From Crotophaga sulcirostris (lineage: Eukaryota > Chordata > Aves > Cuculiformes > Crotophagidae), in NCBI GenBank assembly GCA_013397455.1, contig VYZB01000327.1, forward strand, positions 1 through 64,000: a stretch of 64,000 nt of DNA. The letters run 5' to 3'. How positions within the stretch are numbered: position 1 is the stretch's first letter; each line of letters opens with the position of its first letter. Below the pieces are notes generated by a model, which was given only the letters and a program-made list of their open reading frames with translations, was not told the origin of the DNA and searched no databases. A program made the translations under genes and the position numbers. Below, piece after piece: positions 11,883-23,850 of this stretch.

Positions 11883-13647
11883 TTTTTTTGTACAAGTTAT
11901 GAAAAAATTCTATTCATAATAAAAGCATAAAAGTAACAGTTTCAGAAAACAAGTTATCAGTTCAGGAAGCATATTTTGAGATCTGTACTTTTGACAATCA
12001 TCTATTAAAATTAACTCATTAGTAAAGCATGGAATAAACAGAAATTGTTATAAATGAAAATTCCTATAAAATATATATGCTTTTTTAATAGTCCTTTCAG
12101 TTGTCATGTTTACAGAGAAAGATTGATTATAACAGTAGCAATCCCCAGATCAAACCATTTTCAAATGAAATACTTAAAATGAAATTTAAATACTTTACTT
12201 GTAATGTGTTTATAAAACATTCCTGATTTCTAATAAAAAGGTTTTTAATTTTTAATTGCAAATATTTGCTTAGAAATTCTATCTTATTGATTGAAAATAT
12301 GTTGGAAGTTTATGGAGTTTATTTCAAATTTATTGGTAATGGAAGGAGATTAAAAGTATTATTTCCCAAAATATGTGATTTCTTATAGCTCACTGAAGGG
12401 AATTGTCTTAATAATTTGAAACTGATAGACTGATTATAGAAAAAATGAAAACAAGTTTTGTGGAATAACCTTTACCCTACAGACTGCAAAAAAAAACCCT
12501 GCTATTTAGAAGTTGTGGGATATTTGTGTTGGCTGAGAACAGCTAAAATAAAGTGTAGGGGAAAAACTTATCTTCACTACCAGTTTTTTCTTGTCTTATT
12601 TATTTTACGCCTCAAAGTCAGTATTCTGGATGTTTTGTATTATATGTAAAAAATTCACACTGTGCAAGTGGAAAACCAATCAAAAACTCTCTTGCACAAG
12701 TGGTATAAGGAGTTCCTTGTCTGTCAGCAAAACTTTTATACTCTTTTCCATCATTTCTCACCTGAGGAAAAGCAAAAGTAGTAACTATAAATACATGAAG
12801 ACAATAATACTTTGACAGTCTTCCGGGGGGAAGGGAAAAAAAAGGCTTTTTTTTAGTGTTATTTATTGATTCCTTTTGAGGTAAAAAATAAATTGCTGTT
12901 AACTGAAACTTAAACTGATTTACAGTTTCCATGAAATTACATGTTTATTTTTCTGTTGTTAGCTGCTTTAAGTTCTAGATACTTTTCATATGAGATCACT
13001 AAGAAATGTACATGTATTTATACATGCTTATACATTCTTTATTCAAGGTATACCTGAGGCACAAACTTTATAACTATTGGCCAAAGTAACCTTCAATTAC
13101 AATGACTTTATAAATCAAATTCTGGTCACTAGAAGTTGACAAAGTAATCAGAGAATATCACATGTAACAAAAAAATCCTCAAAACTAAGTAAAACAAAAA
13201 ATCTCTTCATTGGTACTGGTTGCTTTTTCCAGTGTCTGCTCTCTGTTTTTCTCTGATAGGTGATACTAGTTCACGTACCAGAACTAGAAACTGGTCACTG
13301 CATGGTTCCTGCCTCTCTACAGGCACACAGGAATACACAAGCTCATCATCTGTCTACAGCTGATTGACACAAAGGCTGCCTCTAATATTATCTCTTTCCA
13401 TGAGCAGAGCTACCCAGCTCTGTTCAGTCACACTGACTGGCTTAACAGTGATTTGTCATCCAGATATTTTTTTCCAAGGTAGCATAGTAGGCAGCATATT
13501 AAGCACTGGATAGTGGAGATCTGACAGTACCTAGTGTGCACAGAAAACTGGGCTCACTAATTCAAAGGTATTGCTTTCTTTAAAAATAATATACGTTATT
13601 TCACTAATTCTTTTACTACATCTGCCCTGCACCTTCTAATTAAGTAT
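11883..13647. other. Unique DNA, no gene seen
   Basis: AT-rich to about 13.2 kb and more balanced at 13.2-13.6 kb. A8-GGC-T8 at 12837-12855 could fold back but looks like chance slippage sequence. No gene or known family was recognised. Confidence 0.55.
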
Positions 13648-14227
13648 TGAGTGTTGACCTCAGCTGGTGGCTAAGACAACATGTCATCATCTGCTCACCT
13701 CCCCTCAATAGGAACAGGGAGAGAATTGGAAGGGCAAAAGTGAGAAAAACTTGGGTTGACATTGAAGCAGTTTAAGAAGTGAGGTAAAAATGTATGTACA
13801 AGTAAAGCAAAATAAGGAATTCGTTTACTACTTCCCGTTAGCAAGCAAATACCCAGATACCTCCTAGAAAACCAGACCCCAGTATGTGCAACTGTTACAA
13901 ACAAATGCCATAATCTTGAATGTCCCTCCTTACTCATCCTTTCCCCAGCCATTTATTGCTAAGCACAAGTCATACAGTACAGAATATCATTTTGATCAGT
14001 TGGGATCAACTGTCACGGTTGTGTCCCCTACCAACTTCTTCTACACCCATAGACTACTCAAAGGAAGATGGAAGAGCGAAAAGTTGTGGATACTGTGCCA
14101 ACGCTATTCAGCAGTTCCTGAAACACTGATGTGGTACCAACACTGTTTTAATTGCATATTCAAAACACAGAGCCATATATGGGCTGCTGTGAAGGAAATT
14201 AACACCATCCCATCTAGACTCAGTAGA
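13648..14227 (-). mobile_element. Solo LTR, avian ERVL type
   Basis: This 580-bp block reads on the minus strand as a decayed long terminal repeat of the endogenous retrovirus class L common in birds. Its 5' end is at 14227: a degenerate start, then GGGATGGTGTTAATTTCCTTC, matching the family's pattern of GGGATAGAGTTAATTTTCTTC. Further along come GTGACAGTTGATCCCAACTG and the CA-rich GGACACAACC block, and the end near 13648 carries the GCTAAG word near the terminus. No second LTR, primer-binding site or gag/pol frame lies beside it, so it is a solo LTR left by recombination. The flanks (AGTAT left, CCAAA right) do not match, so no target-site duplication is seen. Short open frames here (13695-13952, 13886-14278) are chance. 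Confidence 0.82.
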
Positions 14228-16787
14228 CCAAATATAGAATCACAAAATACTAAAAATGCAGTGCAACATCAGTCATAGGAACCATATGTTCAACACGTGT
14301 CTCAAAAAGCCGTATTTGGATATTTCAGATTCTGCATATAATTTTCTGTGTAACACCCTCTATATAGCTGTCCGCAGTCCTTTGATGGACTCCAGAAAAC
14401 TTAATCTAAATGTAATTCGTTGTCAGTCATGGTTCCAAGCTCCACATTGCTTTAATCACACAGCTACAGTAATTAGATTTTATCTCTACCCAAGCTTCAA
14501 AATCACTACATCAACCTAAAGTTACTATAAAAATTGTGCTTTTAAAAACATAAGTGATAAAACTATAAAGTCGGAAGTATTGTAGCCAACTTAGCTGTCA
14601 GACTTTCATCTACATCTTTAACGTGATGAAGCAATCCTCTGAAGAGGGTAAATGAGTTCTGTAAGTGTTCAGTGGACAGCAGTGGGTGCACTTGAAGATT
14701 CCCAGAAGCCAAGTACCAAATTTAAAATGATCTGATTGCTTCCTGGAGATTCTTGATCACATATAGTCATAAAATATAAGATCAGTAGTTATTATACAGT
14801 TAAGCGTATGGTACAAATTTAAAGAATGGCTTATGAGCCTGATTTTCTTCCCTCCGCTCCTACACTTATGGGAGTTGGTCTAATAAAAATACTTACTCTC
14901 CATTTTACATTACACTGAGAATGTAAATGCCATATTGATATTTTTTTTCACTGTGAAAGGATTGACCCAGGCATAGTCTTATTCTTTAGCAATCCTCTTA
15001 ATAACTTATGGTTCTTAAGATAAGGCAGTTGAGTCCAAATCTATTAATGTTTAAAATTTCTGTTGACAAAGTAAAAGGTGATTTTTTCAACAATCCACTT
15101 TGAAGAAATTAAGTTATCTTCAGTAGTGAGAATTAATTCACTTAAATAAAATAATACTGTCAATATAATAATTAACTTAATGTTGCTCTGGGGGTGCAAA
15201 ACTAATAATTTTGGAAGTTTTCATTATGTGATTAATGCAAAAATACAGGTATGCACTCATCATTCAAATTGTAATTTGCATTTTGGTTGGTAAAAATCTA
15301 ATTAAAGTAATAGAAAATCAAGCGAGATTACAGTCATATAACCCACAATTGTATCCTTTAATTTATGGTTGTTTTATAGAACAAGAATTCAATTGTGATT
15401 TTCTTTTTAATGGGCAAAATATTAGAGATCTTGCTGCTTTTTAGCAAAAATAATGCTTTCTAAATTTTTATAGGAGATGAACATCTGAAAAACACTCTTT
15501 TTTTACATGCAATCCTATAACTCCTCAGAAAAAAAGTCACAATATTGACCGAATAAGAGGAGTTACATGTCATATTTTTTGTCGTTATCAAAAAATAGTG
15601 TAGTTTTTATTCTTAATTGATTTGGTTACTCAGTGTGTTCAAGTGCCTTATGGTAAGAGAAGAAGCAGTAATTGGCATATAAATCAATGGAAGAAAGAGA
15701 AACTTGCCAACACACTGATCAAAGGTAACAGTGAAAACGTGGTGAACACGAAGGAGAAAATACTAAAATACTTCTGAATTTACCTAAAAAAAAAGAGCAT
15801 GATAAATTAAAAGGACAGAAGGGGTTTGAACAGAGTAGAAAATATAAATGAGAAAGATTCACTGCAGAGTGTGCGATAACAAAGCTCTAAAACTTTACTA
15901 AACAATAAAGGAAACCTGTGTTTTTATGACAGCCCAGAACTTGTTCTTCACTCTGATAAAACAGGAGTATGTACATGACCCCTGGGGTCTGATGGTAGTT
16001 ACAGCAATCTCACATACTTTTCCTATGGATAAACAGATGGAAGTATGACTTCTAGTTTAAATTTCCTTCCTGGAAATCCTCTAAATCCCATTTTGGAAAA
16101 CTTCTTAATATACACAGGAATTCTGATTTGGGAAAGTGTAAACCCCACAGACAGGGGAAATAATATTCTTTCATAGGATCATTCTACTCATAAGATTGAA
16201 TTCTTTGACTATCTCTCTGCAAAATTTCGTAAGACTTTTAGTAAGGTAGCTATAGATATACAAAATAAGATGACCAACTATTCCAAAAGTAAACATAATG
16301 AATTTGAAAACTATGAAATGAATTATTTGAGAAGAAAATGTATAAGCACAAATTTATGGACAATAATTTGTAAATATTTAAGTATTAAATATTTAAGACA
16401 TTTCCAAACTAATCAGTATATAAAGTTGGAAACTCTGGTGGAAAAATAAGCAGTGAAAATATGCAAGCAAAAAAATCATACTTTCTATGGAATAAATGGA
16501 AAGAAGTTATAAAATACAATACCTCTTTCCCTCAATATAGTGCCATTTGGCATATACAGGTAGAGAAACATGTATGTTTTATACACAAATAATAAATCAG
16601 AGGCTAGAAGATGGTGCAGATAGTGAAAGGAGGAAGAAAACACAATAATAATTTGCCACAACAATGTTGTATTATTTAATATAATGGCAATTGTATAATA
16701 ATATATTACAATAAATTAAAATTACAAAGCTTTTTCTGAAAAGCGTAAGTATTACATGGAATTTATTTTAATTATTATGTATTACAG
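14228..16787. other. AT-rich unique DNA, no gene seen
   Basis: No gene recognised. 15940-16260 has a faint likeness to a decayed retroelement but not enough to name it. The rest is simple AT-rich sequence with scattered A- and T-runs. Confidence 0.5.
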
Positions 16788-17311
16788 TGTATTAGATTGA
16801 ACTTGGCTGGCTGACAGACTCATATCCAGTTATTCTCTCACTCCCCTTCTTCAAGAAAGAGAAGAGAGGGAAATACGGTGAAAAAGCTTGACGATCAGAA
16901 CAAAGGCAAGGCGGACACTTACGAATTGCCATTAGGCACAAAACAAACTAAATTTGGGGAAAATTAGTTAAATTTTTTGTCAGTCAAAAAAAAAAGTTGG
17001 ATGGTGAGAAACAAAGAAAAAAATAATACCACCTTCCCCTCATCCCTTTTTCTTCCCAGGCTCAATTTCACTCCTTCCTTCCCAACTCCCCTACCTCCCT
17101 ACCCCTACCTAACCTCAGCAGCCCAAGGGAGAATGGACAATGGGTGGTTGTGGTCAGTCTGTAACAACATGTCTCTGCTGCTCCTTCCTCCTCACACTTG
17201 TGGTTCTGTTGCAGAGCTGGAAGGAACTATCTGTATCTCTTCTGGTAGCCTTTTCCACCTTATTACAGAAGCCACCCAACATCCAGAACCTTGCCACATA
17301 AACCCAATACA
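16788..17311 (-). mobile_element. Avian LTR-type interspersed repeat, internally deleted
   Basis: I recognise this as a common bird repeat of LTR type. In window orientation, markers in order are CTCTCACTCCCCTTC near 16840, AAATTTGGGGAAAATTAG near 16950, a cytosine-rich CTTCCCCTCATCCC block near 17035, CTGCTGCTCCTTCCTCCTCA near 17180, and the end CCACATAAACCCAATACA at 17294-17311. Read on the minus strand it starts with TGTATTGGG, an LTR-like terminus. Fuller copies I remember carry a long GC-rich repetitive section between the CTCCTTCCTCC block and the ACAGAAGCCACCC block; here that section is almost absent. The family name is not recalled and the class (ERVL or ERVK) is left open. The 125-codon frame at 16977-17354 is a chance reading of it. 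Confidence 0.68.
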
Positions 17312-18739
17312 GAAGCAAAGATGGCAGTATCACAACATGAACGAACTGTTGTGAGAAACTAGTGGACAGCTTCAAGTTTATTGCCTAGAACCTGAACAGA
17401 AAGGACTGTGTCGAGTAACATTAATGTAGCATGTGTTTGAGCCTTGTTTTCTTTGTTGCTTTTTTTTTTTCTTAAAAAACACAAAATACACACACACACA
17501 AATCCACTAAATCAATCCATACTTAGCTATGTAGTTGGCAGTTTGTACATATGTATAAGCTGTGTACCATGCAATTTGCTGTGGTTTTCTGTGAATCAAC
17601 TAACTTATTTCTAACATTGCTTTGCTATTGCTATTGTTATGACAGATGCATATATCCTAACAATTAAAAGGAAATGTTAGTTGGCAGGTTAAATAAGGAC
17701 TTAACCTGATAGAAAAGAAAGTAAGGTATGCTAATTGCCTCTCAACACTCCATTTCCAGGACTCATGGGGTTTCTTTCACTAGAAAATAAGACTGTCTAA
17801 GTTGCATAGAAAAACATAAACTGGACATATTGGGTAGTTCATATGTCTTTCAGCATACACCAAACAATCAAGCTCTCATGTTTTATCTTACACATGTTCC
17901 TATCTGCAGATACTTTAAGATGTATATAATAATTCCTGCTAAAACAGAGTTGCAGAATGAAGCTTACTTCTTCATATTCTAGACGTAATAATAGGTAAAT
18001 GCAATTCAATAAACTGAATTTGGCAAAACTGTCTTAAAAATAAATTTAGAAAATTTTTTAACTTCATAATTTCATTTACCTCATTGCTTGAGACTGATTG
18101 GAGGAATATGAATGCTGTTCTTTATAAAGCTTCAAACGTAATGTATTGATCCTTGCCACCTTCTTTAGTGCTGAATATGACCTTACTCTGACAAGATTCT
18201 TATAGGAACTGATGCAACTGTATCCAGCTAAGTACAGCCTCTGTTAAACCATGAAAAACAAGGTTTACCACACCATGAAAAATGTTACAGTTTCTCTCAC
18301 ACAAATCTGAGACAGCTCCTTCACTTCTACAGTGCTGTATACTGTCAAGTAATGGGTAGATTTTGTTTGAAGTGCAACATTTATAAGTCAAAATAAACTG
18401 TAAAGTCTGGCAGACTGTATATTGCAAACCAAGCACCAATCCTAACTTCCCTCTCTATTTATTTGCATAATTTGTGATTTATTTATTTTGACTGTAAAGA
18501 TTGGCAGTATCTGGAAGAACTGAAGTTAAAGTGGTACGTATAGAAGCAGGAAATAAGTAATTAAGGGGAAAAAGTAGGTCATAGAATTTTCTGACATTTC
18601 CAAAAATTGGTATATTGAAGAACTGGAAAGGCATATTACTTCCTTCAGAGTGTGAGATAATGGCATAATAAAACAATATGAAAAAAGTTTGGAAAAATTG
18701 GAGCAATGTATCTGCATATTCTACAAAGAAGAAATGTTA
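17312..18739. other. AT-rich unique DNA with short simple repeats
   Basis: T10 near 17461 is followed by a short (AC)n run at about 17488-17500. No gene recognised. Confidence 0.55.
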
Positions 18740-18870
18740 TGATAATAGTCTTCAAATAGGTGAAAGGTTGTTGTGAAGGCGAGGGGGATAAATTGATTTC
18801 CAAGTTTCTTGCAAATATCCTGTAGAAGTGAACTTTAGCTACAGTAAGGGTGATTCAGAAAACAGAAAAA
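18740..18870 (+). mobile_element. Very old CR1-like fragment
   Basis: A faint match to the CR1 ORF2 C-terminal region at DNA level: a TTCAAATAGGTGAAAGG block (the usual tyrosine-lysine-tyrosine stretch), GATAAATTG, then CTACAGTAAGGGTGATTCAG, which parallels the gagattcag/agattag block of old CR1 copies. It is highly diverged, with no frame left. A chance likeness is possible. Confidence 0.45.
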
Positions 18871-21702
18871 CAAAACAAAACCCAAACCAGGTAAAAACAC
18901 GGCAAAGTTCTTAAGTTTAGCTGATAGCTACTTCCTAATTGATGCCTAACATGGGAACTAACTGTCTACAAATTCTGTAGAATGACGCCTGCAGAAGAAG
19001 CTAATTAAAATAAAATTTAAATGTCATTCTTGTTTCAAGAAAATTTTTAAAGCCTTTTAGCAAATTAGCACTTTGCACTAAATAAACATTAGACGGTATC
19101 GAAATTTCTCACCAAGAATGCTTTTTGACAAACATCAAACACGCTCGTTAAAAAGACTGCAGAGTACTGGTTGTATGTTAACTTGATGATGCCATGGCTA
19201 TGGCAGCCCTGCAGTAGCACCTCTGCTCTCTGCCAAGATGCATTAACTCGAATAACCAAATAATAGCAGAACACAAGACTGAAAAAAGCCTTCAAGATTG
19301 TTGCTGACGTGTCTTTTTGTGTATTTATATATCTGTTGCAAACAGATACAATAGCTGGACTGGAAAGGAACATTATGAGTAAAGTGTTTTACATACAGCA
19401 AATGCAGTTTCATTAACTGTAAATACTTTTTCTGCCCTCATATTTCTATTTTTTATGTTCCTTACAGCTACAGATTGCCAGTGCCATGCTGTTGAAATAA
19501 CTGCCATTTACTTACAAGAAATAAACATATTTTTGAACCATGGAATGGTTAACATGGAGTGACTGTTGCCAGTGTCAGATATTCCACAGTGATTTTTCTA
19601 TTTCAGCACACAATTAAATTCAGAAATTCCAGGGATTTTATGCATTTAAAAGCACATTTTTCCACTGTGGATTCATACATTATCCAAGTTATTGATAAGG
19701 TAGCTAAAAGTGTGAGGATTTTTTTTTTTATTGTCTTACTGCATAGTCAGTGAATGTAATCAAAAGTGCAACTCAAAAGTGTTCTCTTTTTTCAGTCCTC
19801 ATTGTAAGATGTGCAAGATAAGTTTAAGCATTAAGATTTGAAAACATGGTCTGATTCTTAACAATTAGTAGTGCTTAACTGAGATGGTAAATGAAATTTA
19901 GGAAAAGATCTCTCATTTTTGGTAAAAGTAGAGAAGATTTCTTTCCTTCTACCATTTTCTCAAAGAAAACATATTACATCTCACATTTCAGAGCAGAGAA
20001 TAAAAACTGAGTTAGTGGGATCACACCTTTAGCCAAGAATTACATTCATGTCTACTGTTGTTGTAGAAGGTAACTGCTCCCATAAAAGTTAAGTACTATC
20101 ATTAATTTACCAAACTAAGGTCAGGTTCCACTGTTGTTGAATTTAAATGTTAACAATCAGTACTTTCCTAGAAACGTTGATGGAATATGTTTACTCATGA
20201 GTGAGATATAACAGCTTTAATAACAGAAAGTAATTTTTCAAGGACAATTTTTCAGGTTTTCAAGTAAATGGGAACTAATTTTTATGTATTCACTAGAAAT
20301 TAAATCCTGAAAATGTTTCACCCTCACTTACTGCTGAAGGCTTTTCTTTGTCTGTTTGTTTTCTTCTGAATTTTCCTGTTGTAAAGACCATCTGAAATTA
20401 TCATTTAGGAAAAAAAAGTTTATCTTTTCTAAATTTTACATCATCTACATGCCCTTAAAATTCTTTTTACCCCCTGTTTTTTGTTCTCTGGTATTTTAGG
20501 TATAAATTCCAAATAATTAATTTTTAAAGCAATTAATCTGCTATGTTAAGCATGGGTAAACGTGAACTTCAGTTTTGACTATGAAGACTATTCTCTGTTT
20601 CCGAGATCTAGTTTTGGATAATCAATGTGAGTGGTGGCACTTAATGAACCACTGAAAAACAGCATATGCTTTGGAAATCTCAGATTGACCTAGAAAATTA
20701 TCTACATATAAGACTTAGATTTGGCCAGTATATTTGCAAAAGTAAATGCCTTCATAAATGAGTATGAGAATGTATTTTATGAAGTTCTGGAAATACTAAT
20801 GATTTACATCAGAATAATAAAAGCTAATATAATATTCCATTTCATATGATATTAGGGAATAGTTGAAGAATGAGAATAACTGAGTAGAGATTACTGCACT
20901 GTGATAACAACTATGTTCTTCCATTATGTACAGTCAAAAGCACAAACTCTAGCAACACTTAGCATTGTCTGGCTCATCATCTTTCCTCTGATCCTTCCTT
21001 ATTTCCTGAAAACTAATAATTTCCTGAAAATTAATAAAAATGTAACTATCATTTTGCTGTCTTTGCTAAGCAACCTTAAACAGATAGCCATGGATCCATT
21101 GAGTCCTTTTGATCTGGGAAGATAATAAACACATAAGCAGGCCTTCTGCTCCTTACAAGGATCCATGAGTTCATCCATATGGTGTCTGGGGAGCAAGGAG
21201 GTAAAAACAAAGAAATTTTTGGTAGGACTTACATCGCAATATAGACACAGTCATATTTGGCTCTAAATGCATATTTTTCATTATGCAATGATATATTAAC
21301 AAATGAATACAAGAAATATATATAAGAAAGCTAGAACAGATTTTCAGACAAAAATCTTTATTTCTATTAGCAAGTAATACTGTATCTGTTTTTTTTCTTA
21401 TAGTTAGTTTTTCTTACTGCTTTTGCTATGGTCATAAGCTCACTATAGTTAAATGAATCTTTTTTGTGTCAGAGCCAGTGGCACTAATTCAAGAACCCTA
21501 TTACTTTGTTCTTTAATTTTCCTAGAAGTTTTAAAAGTGCCTGGTTCTTTCTCTGGGTACATCCTCTGGATATATGTCTACCATAAAAGCTCAGCATAAA
21601 TGTTCAAGGACAGCGTTTGGGAAAACAAAACAAGACAAAACAAAAAATAAGCAAACAACTCCCACCCAGTACCATTTAATATATGGCACTATTTCTGCCA
21701 TC
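18871..21702. other. AT-rich unique DNA, no gene seen
   Basis: No gene or known repeat recognised. Small homopolymer runs lie near 19720 and 20410. Confidence 0.6.
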
Positions 21703-21973
21703 ATGCAACAAGTAGCAGGTGATAGGATGAGAGGAAATGGCTTCAAGTTGCAACTGGGGTGGTTCAGACTTATGGAAAAACAACTTCTTCACCAGAAGTG
21801 TTATCAGGCACTGGAACAGGCTGCCCAGGGCAGTGGTTGAGTCACCATCCCTGAAATTATTTAAAAGGCGGGTAGGTGAGGTGCTCAGGGATGTGGTTTA
21901 ATATTGGGAAGGTACAGTTAGACTTGATGATCTCAAAGGTCTTTTCCAACCAAGCAATTCTATTATTCTAAAT
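21703..21973 (+). mobile_element. CR1 LINE 3' end, ATTCTATG-tail type
   Basis: A 5'-truncated CR1 of an older subfamily. Blocks in order: AGGTGATAGGATGAGAGG, CTTCTTCACCAGAAG, ACTGGAACAGGCTGCCCAGG, GTTGAGTCACCATCCCTG, then the 3' UTR GACTTGATGATCTCAAAGG and a degenerate octamer tail ATTCTATTATTCTAA. Compared with family memory, a piece of ORF2 around the [10 protein letters not shown] region is shortened (the GGTTCAGACTTATGG block) and the 3' UTR has lost some bases, so the ORF2 frame is broken. The open frame at 21574-21840 covers part of it only by chance. Confidence 0.88.
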
Positions 21974-22449
21974 ATTATAAATAACTGTAAGAGCTTTACT
22001 GTATGTGCTCATTTATATCGTAAAAGAAGGCTATAATCCATTTTCAGATTCCTAGTTACATCAAAGGAATAGAAAATCAATTCTTTGATCAGAGAAGTGT
22101 TTTTTCAGGTTTTGCTAAGACACTGATTCTGGTGGAAGGTACTTCAGTCCATAAAGTCTGAAATGACCTTTTTCTGTCCTGGTTTGAATTAATATATTAA
22201 CAGTAGTAATACTGCAGTCCCAAGACTGATGATGCAGTAATTTTCTTGCCTAATCATACTGAACCTCAAACATATTCATAGCAATTTTATTGAAGTTATT
22301 GTCTCAGCAGTATGTTTGCAATGTGTGTGGATTACACATGATGGCACAACTACTCTTAGAAAAATTTTTGTGCAGGTCATGTGAAACAAAGAACAGAAAT
22401 AACTAAAAACCTGCTATACCCATCTCATTCAGACCTCAGATCTTATGTC
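21974..22449. other. Unique DNA between CR1 copies
   Basis: No gene. TGTCCTGGTTTGAATTAAT near 22176 resembles the start of an ERVL LTR but nothing after it continues the match. Confidence 0.5.
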
Positions 22450-23382
22450 AGACTCAGAACTTGTTTGAGACTTGTTGTTCCAACTGGATGCACACAAATC
22501 TATAGGGTCCGATGGAATTCATTCCAGGGTACTGAAAGAGCTGTCCATTGTCATCACGGAGCCTCTCTCCATAGTTTTTCAACAGTCTTGGGAATCTGTA
22601 AAGGTCCCAGTCAACTGGAAGCTGGCAAATGTCCCAGTTTTCAAGAAGGGTAAGATGGAAGACTGGTAACTAAAGTCCGGTCAGTCTCACTTCAGTGACT
22701 AATAAAATTACAGAGAAGGTAATTCTGGGAGTTATTGAAAAACACCTGAGAAACAATGCAGTCATTGGTCATAGCCAACATGGGTTCAAGAGGGGAAAGT
22801 CCTATTTATCTAAGTTAATTTCCTTTTATGACAAAGTTACCCACCTACTTCACCAAAGGAAGCCAACATATGTGTTTTTTTTAATTTTAGAAAAGCTTTT
22901 TTGATACTGTTTCTCACAGTACCCTTCTGGAAAAAATATCAATCATATAGCTAGACATTGGGTGAGCAGCACATTGATAGGACAGGCTCAAAGAGTTGTA
23001 GTAAATGGAATTACACCAGGCTGACAGCCAGTCATCTGTGACCTCATTACAGTCTAGAACTTCCTCTAGAAGAGCAATGGAAAGGGAGGTCCTGATCTCC
23101 TGTCTCTCATGATCAACATTAGGGTGTGAGAAAATGAAATGAAGCTGTTTCAGGGAAGTTCCAACTGTACATTAGGAAAAGGTTCTTCACTGAGAGGGTG
23201 GTCAGTCACTAGAACAGGATCCCATGGCAGTGATCATGGCACTAAGATTGTCAGGGTTCAAGAAGTGTCTAGATGACACTCAGACATATGTCTTAATATT
23301 AGGTAGTCCTCCAAGGAGGAGGGAGTTGGACTCAATGATCCTCATGGGTCCCTTCCACCTAGAGATATTCTGTGATTCTAAA
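22450..23382 (+). mobile_element. CR1 LINE, reverse transcriptase to 3' end, internally deleted
   Basis: From 22472 the frame encodes the start of the CR1 reverse transcriptase: LFQLDAHKSIGSDGIHSRVL, then VPVNWKLANVPVFKKG, then in other frames VIGHSQHGFKRGKSYLSKLI and a FDTVSHSTLLEK relic near 22910. After 23035 the sequence jumps to the far C-terminus (GGACAGGTTCTTCAC-like and CCAGTCACTAGAACAGG blocks near 23170-23220), so the catalytic DD block, thumb and connection are deleted. It ends with the usual GGAGTTGGACTCAATGATCC and ATTCTGTGATTCTA at 23368-23381. Multiple frameshifts make it non-coding. It directly abuts a minus-strand CR1 piece. Confidence 0.88.
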
Positions 23383-23850
23383 AGTCACCTCACAATGACA
23401 TCAGTCAGCTTGCTCAGCACTCATGATTGCACCCCATCAAGCCCCATGGACTTGTATGTGTCAAATTTGCGTAAAAGTTGTGTAATTTGATCCTCCTCTA
23501 CAAATGGTAAGTTTTGGTTTGATTAGAATTTCACACAGATCTCATGTGCCTGTATTATCAGTAAAGATAAGGGGAAGAAGGAACTGAGTGCCTTGACCTT
23601 TTGCATATCTTCTGCCACCAGGTTACTTGCTGGTGGAATATCACAAGCAGTGGATCCACAATTTCCCTACTCTTTGGCTTTTTTGCTGATATACATGGAC
23701 AAGCCCATCTTGTTAAACTTTGTGTCTCACTGTCCTGAATGCTCTGACAATATCCGTATATTCATCGCAGATAACCTGACCCTGCTTCCAGTATGTTCTT
23801 TTTTCACGTTTGATTTTAATCAGAAGTTTCTTGCTGTAATGACATAGCAT
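23383..23850 (-). mobile_element. CR1 LINE internal fragment, ORF2 linker to RT start
   Basis: On the minus strand, from right to left: KKLLIKIKREKRTYWKQGQV, EYTDIVRAFRTVRHK, the decayed RKTRENVG region, and finally DTYKSMGLDGVQS with VLSKLTDVIV, the start of the reverse transcriptase. The 3' half of the element is missing: the fragment stops exactly where the plus-strand CR1 tail begins. Stops and frameshifts are frequent. Its last block (the K-S-M-G-x-D-G motif) is the same block with which the neighbouring plus-strand copy begins. Confidence 0.82.

Noticed and set aside
11650..11895. 81-codon frame of RKEG repeats and unknown residues
   Set aside because: Product of the TTCC array and the N-gap.
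13643..14232. Target-site duplication for the ERVL LTR at 13.6 kb
   Set aside because: Flanking pentamers AGTAT and CCAAA do not match at any nearby offset.
15940..16260. Possible decayed retroelement coding region
   Set aside because: Translations in all frames gave only scattered words; nothing could be assigned to a family.
16783..17312. TACAG on both sides of the LTR-type repeat as a target-site duplication
   Set aside because: The right-hand TACA belongs to the element's own conserved end as remembered, so the match is likely coincidental.
16977..17354. 125-codon frame rich in proline, serine and leucine
   Set aside because: It lies within the recognised LTR-type repeat, antisense to it, and has no protein family likeness.
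22170..22200. TGTCCTGGTTTGAATTAAT, like an ERVL LTR start
   Set aside because: The following bases do not continue the LTR pattern and no end was found before the CR1.
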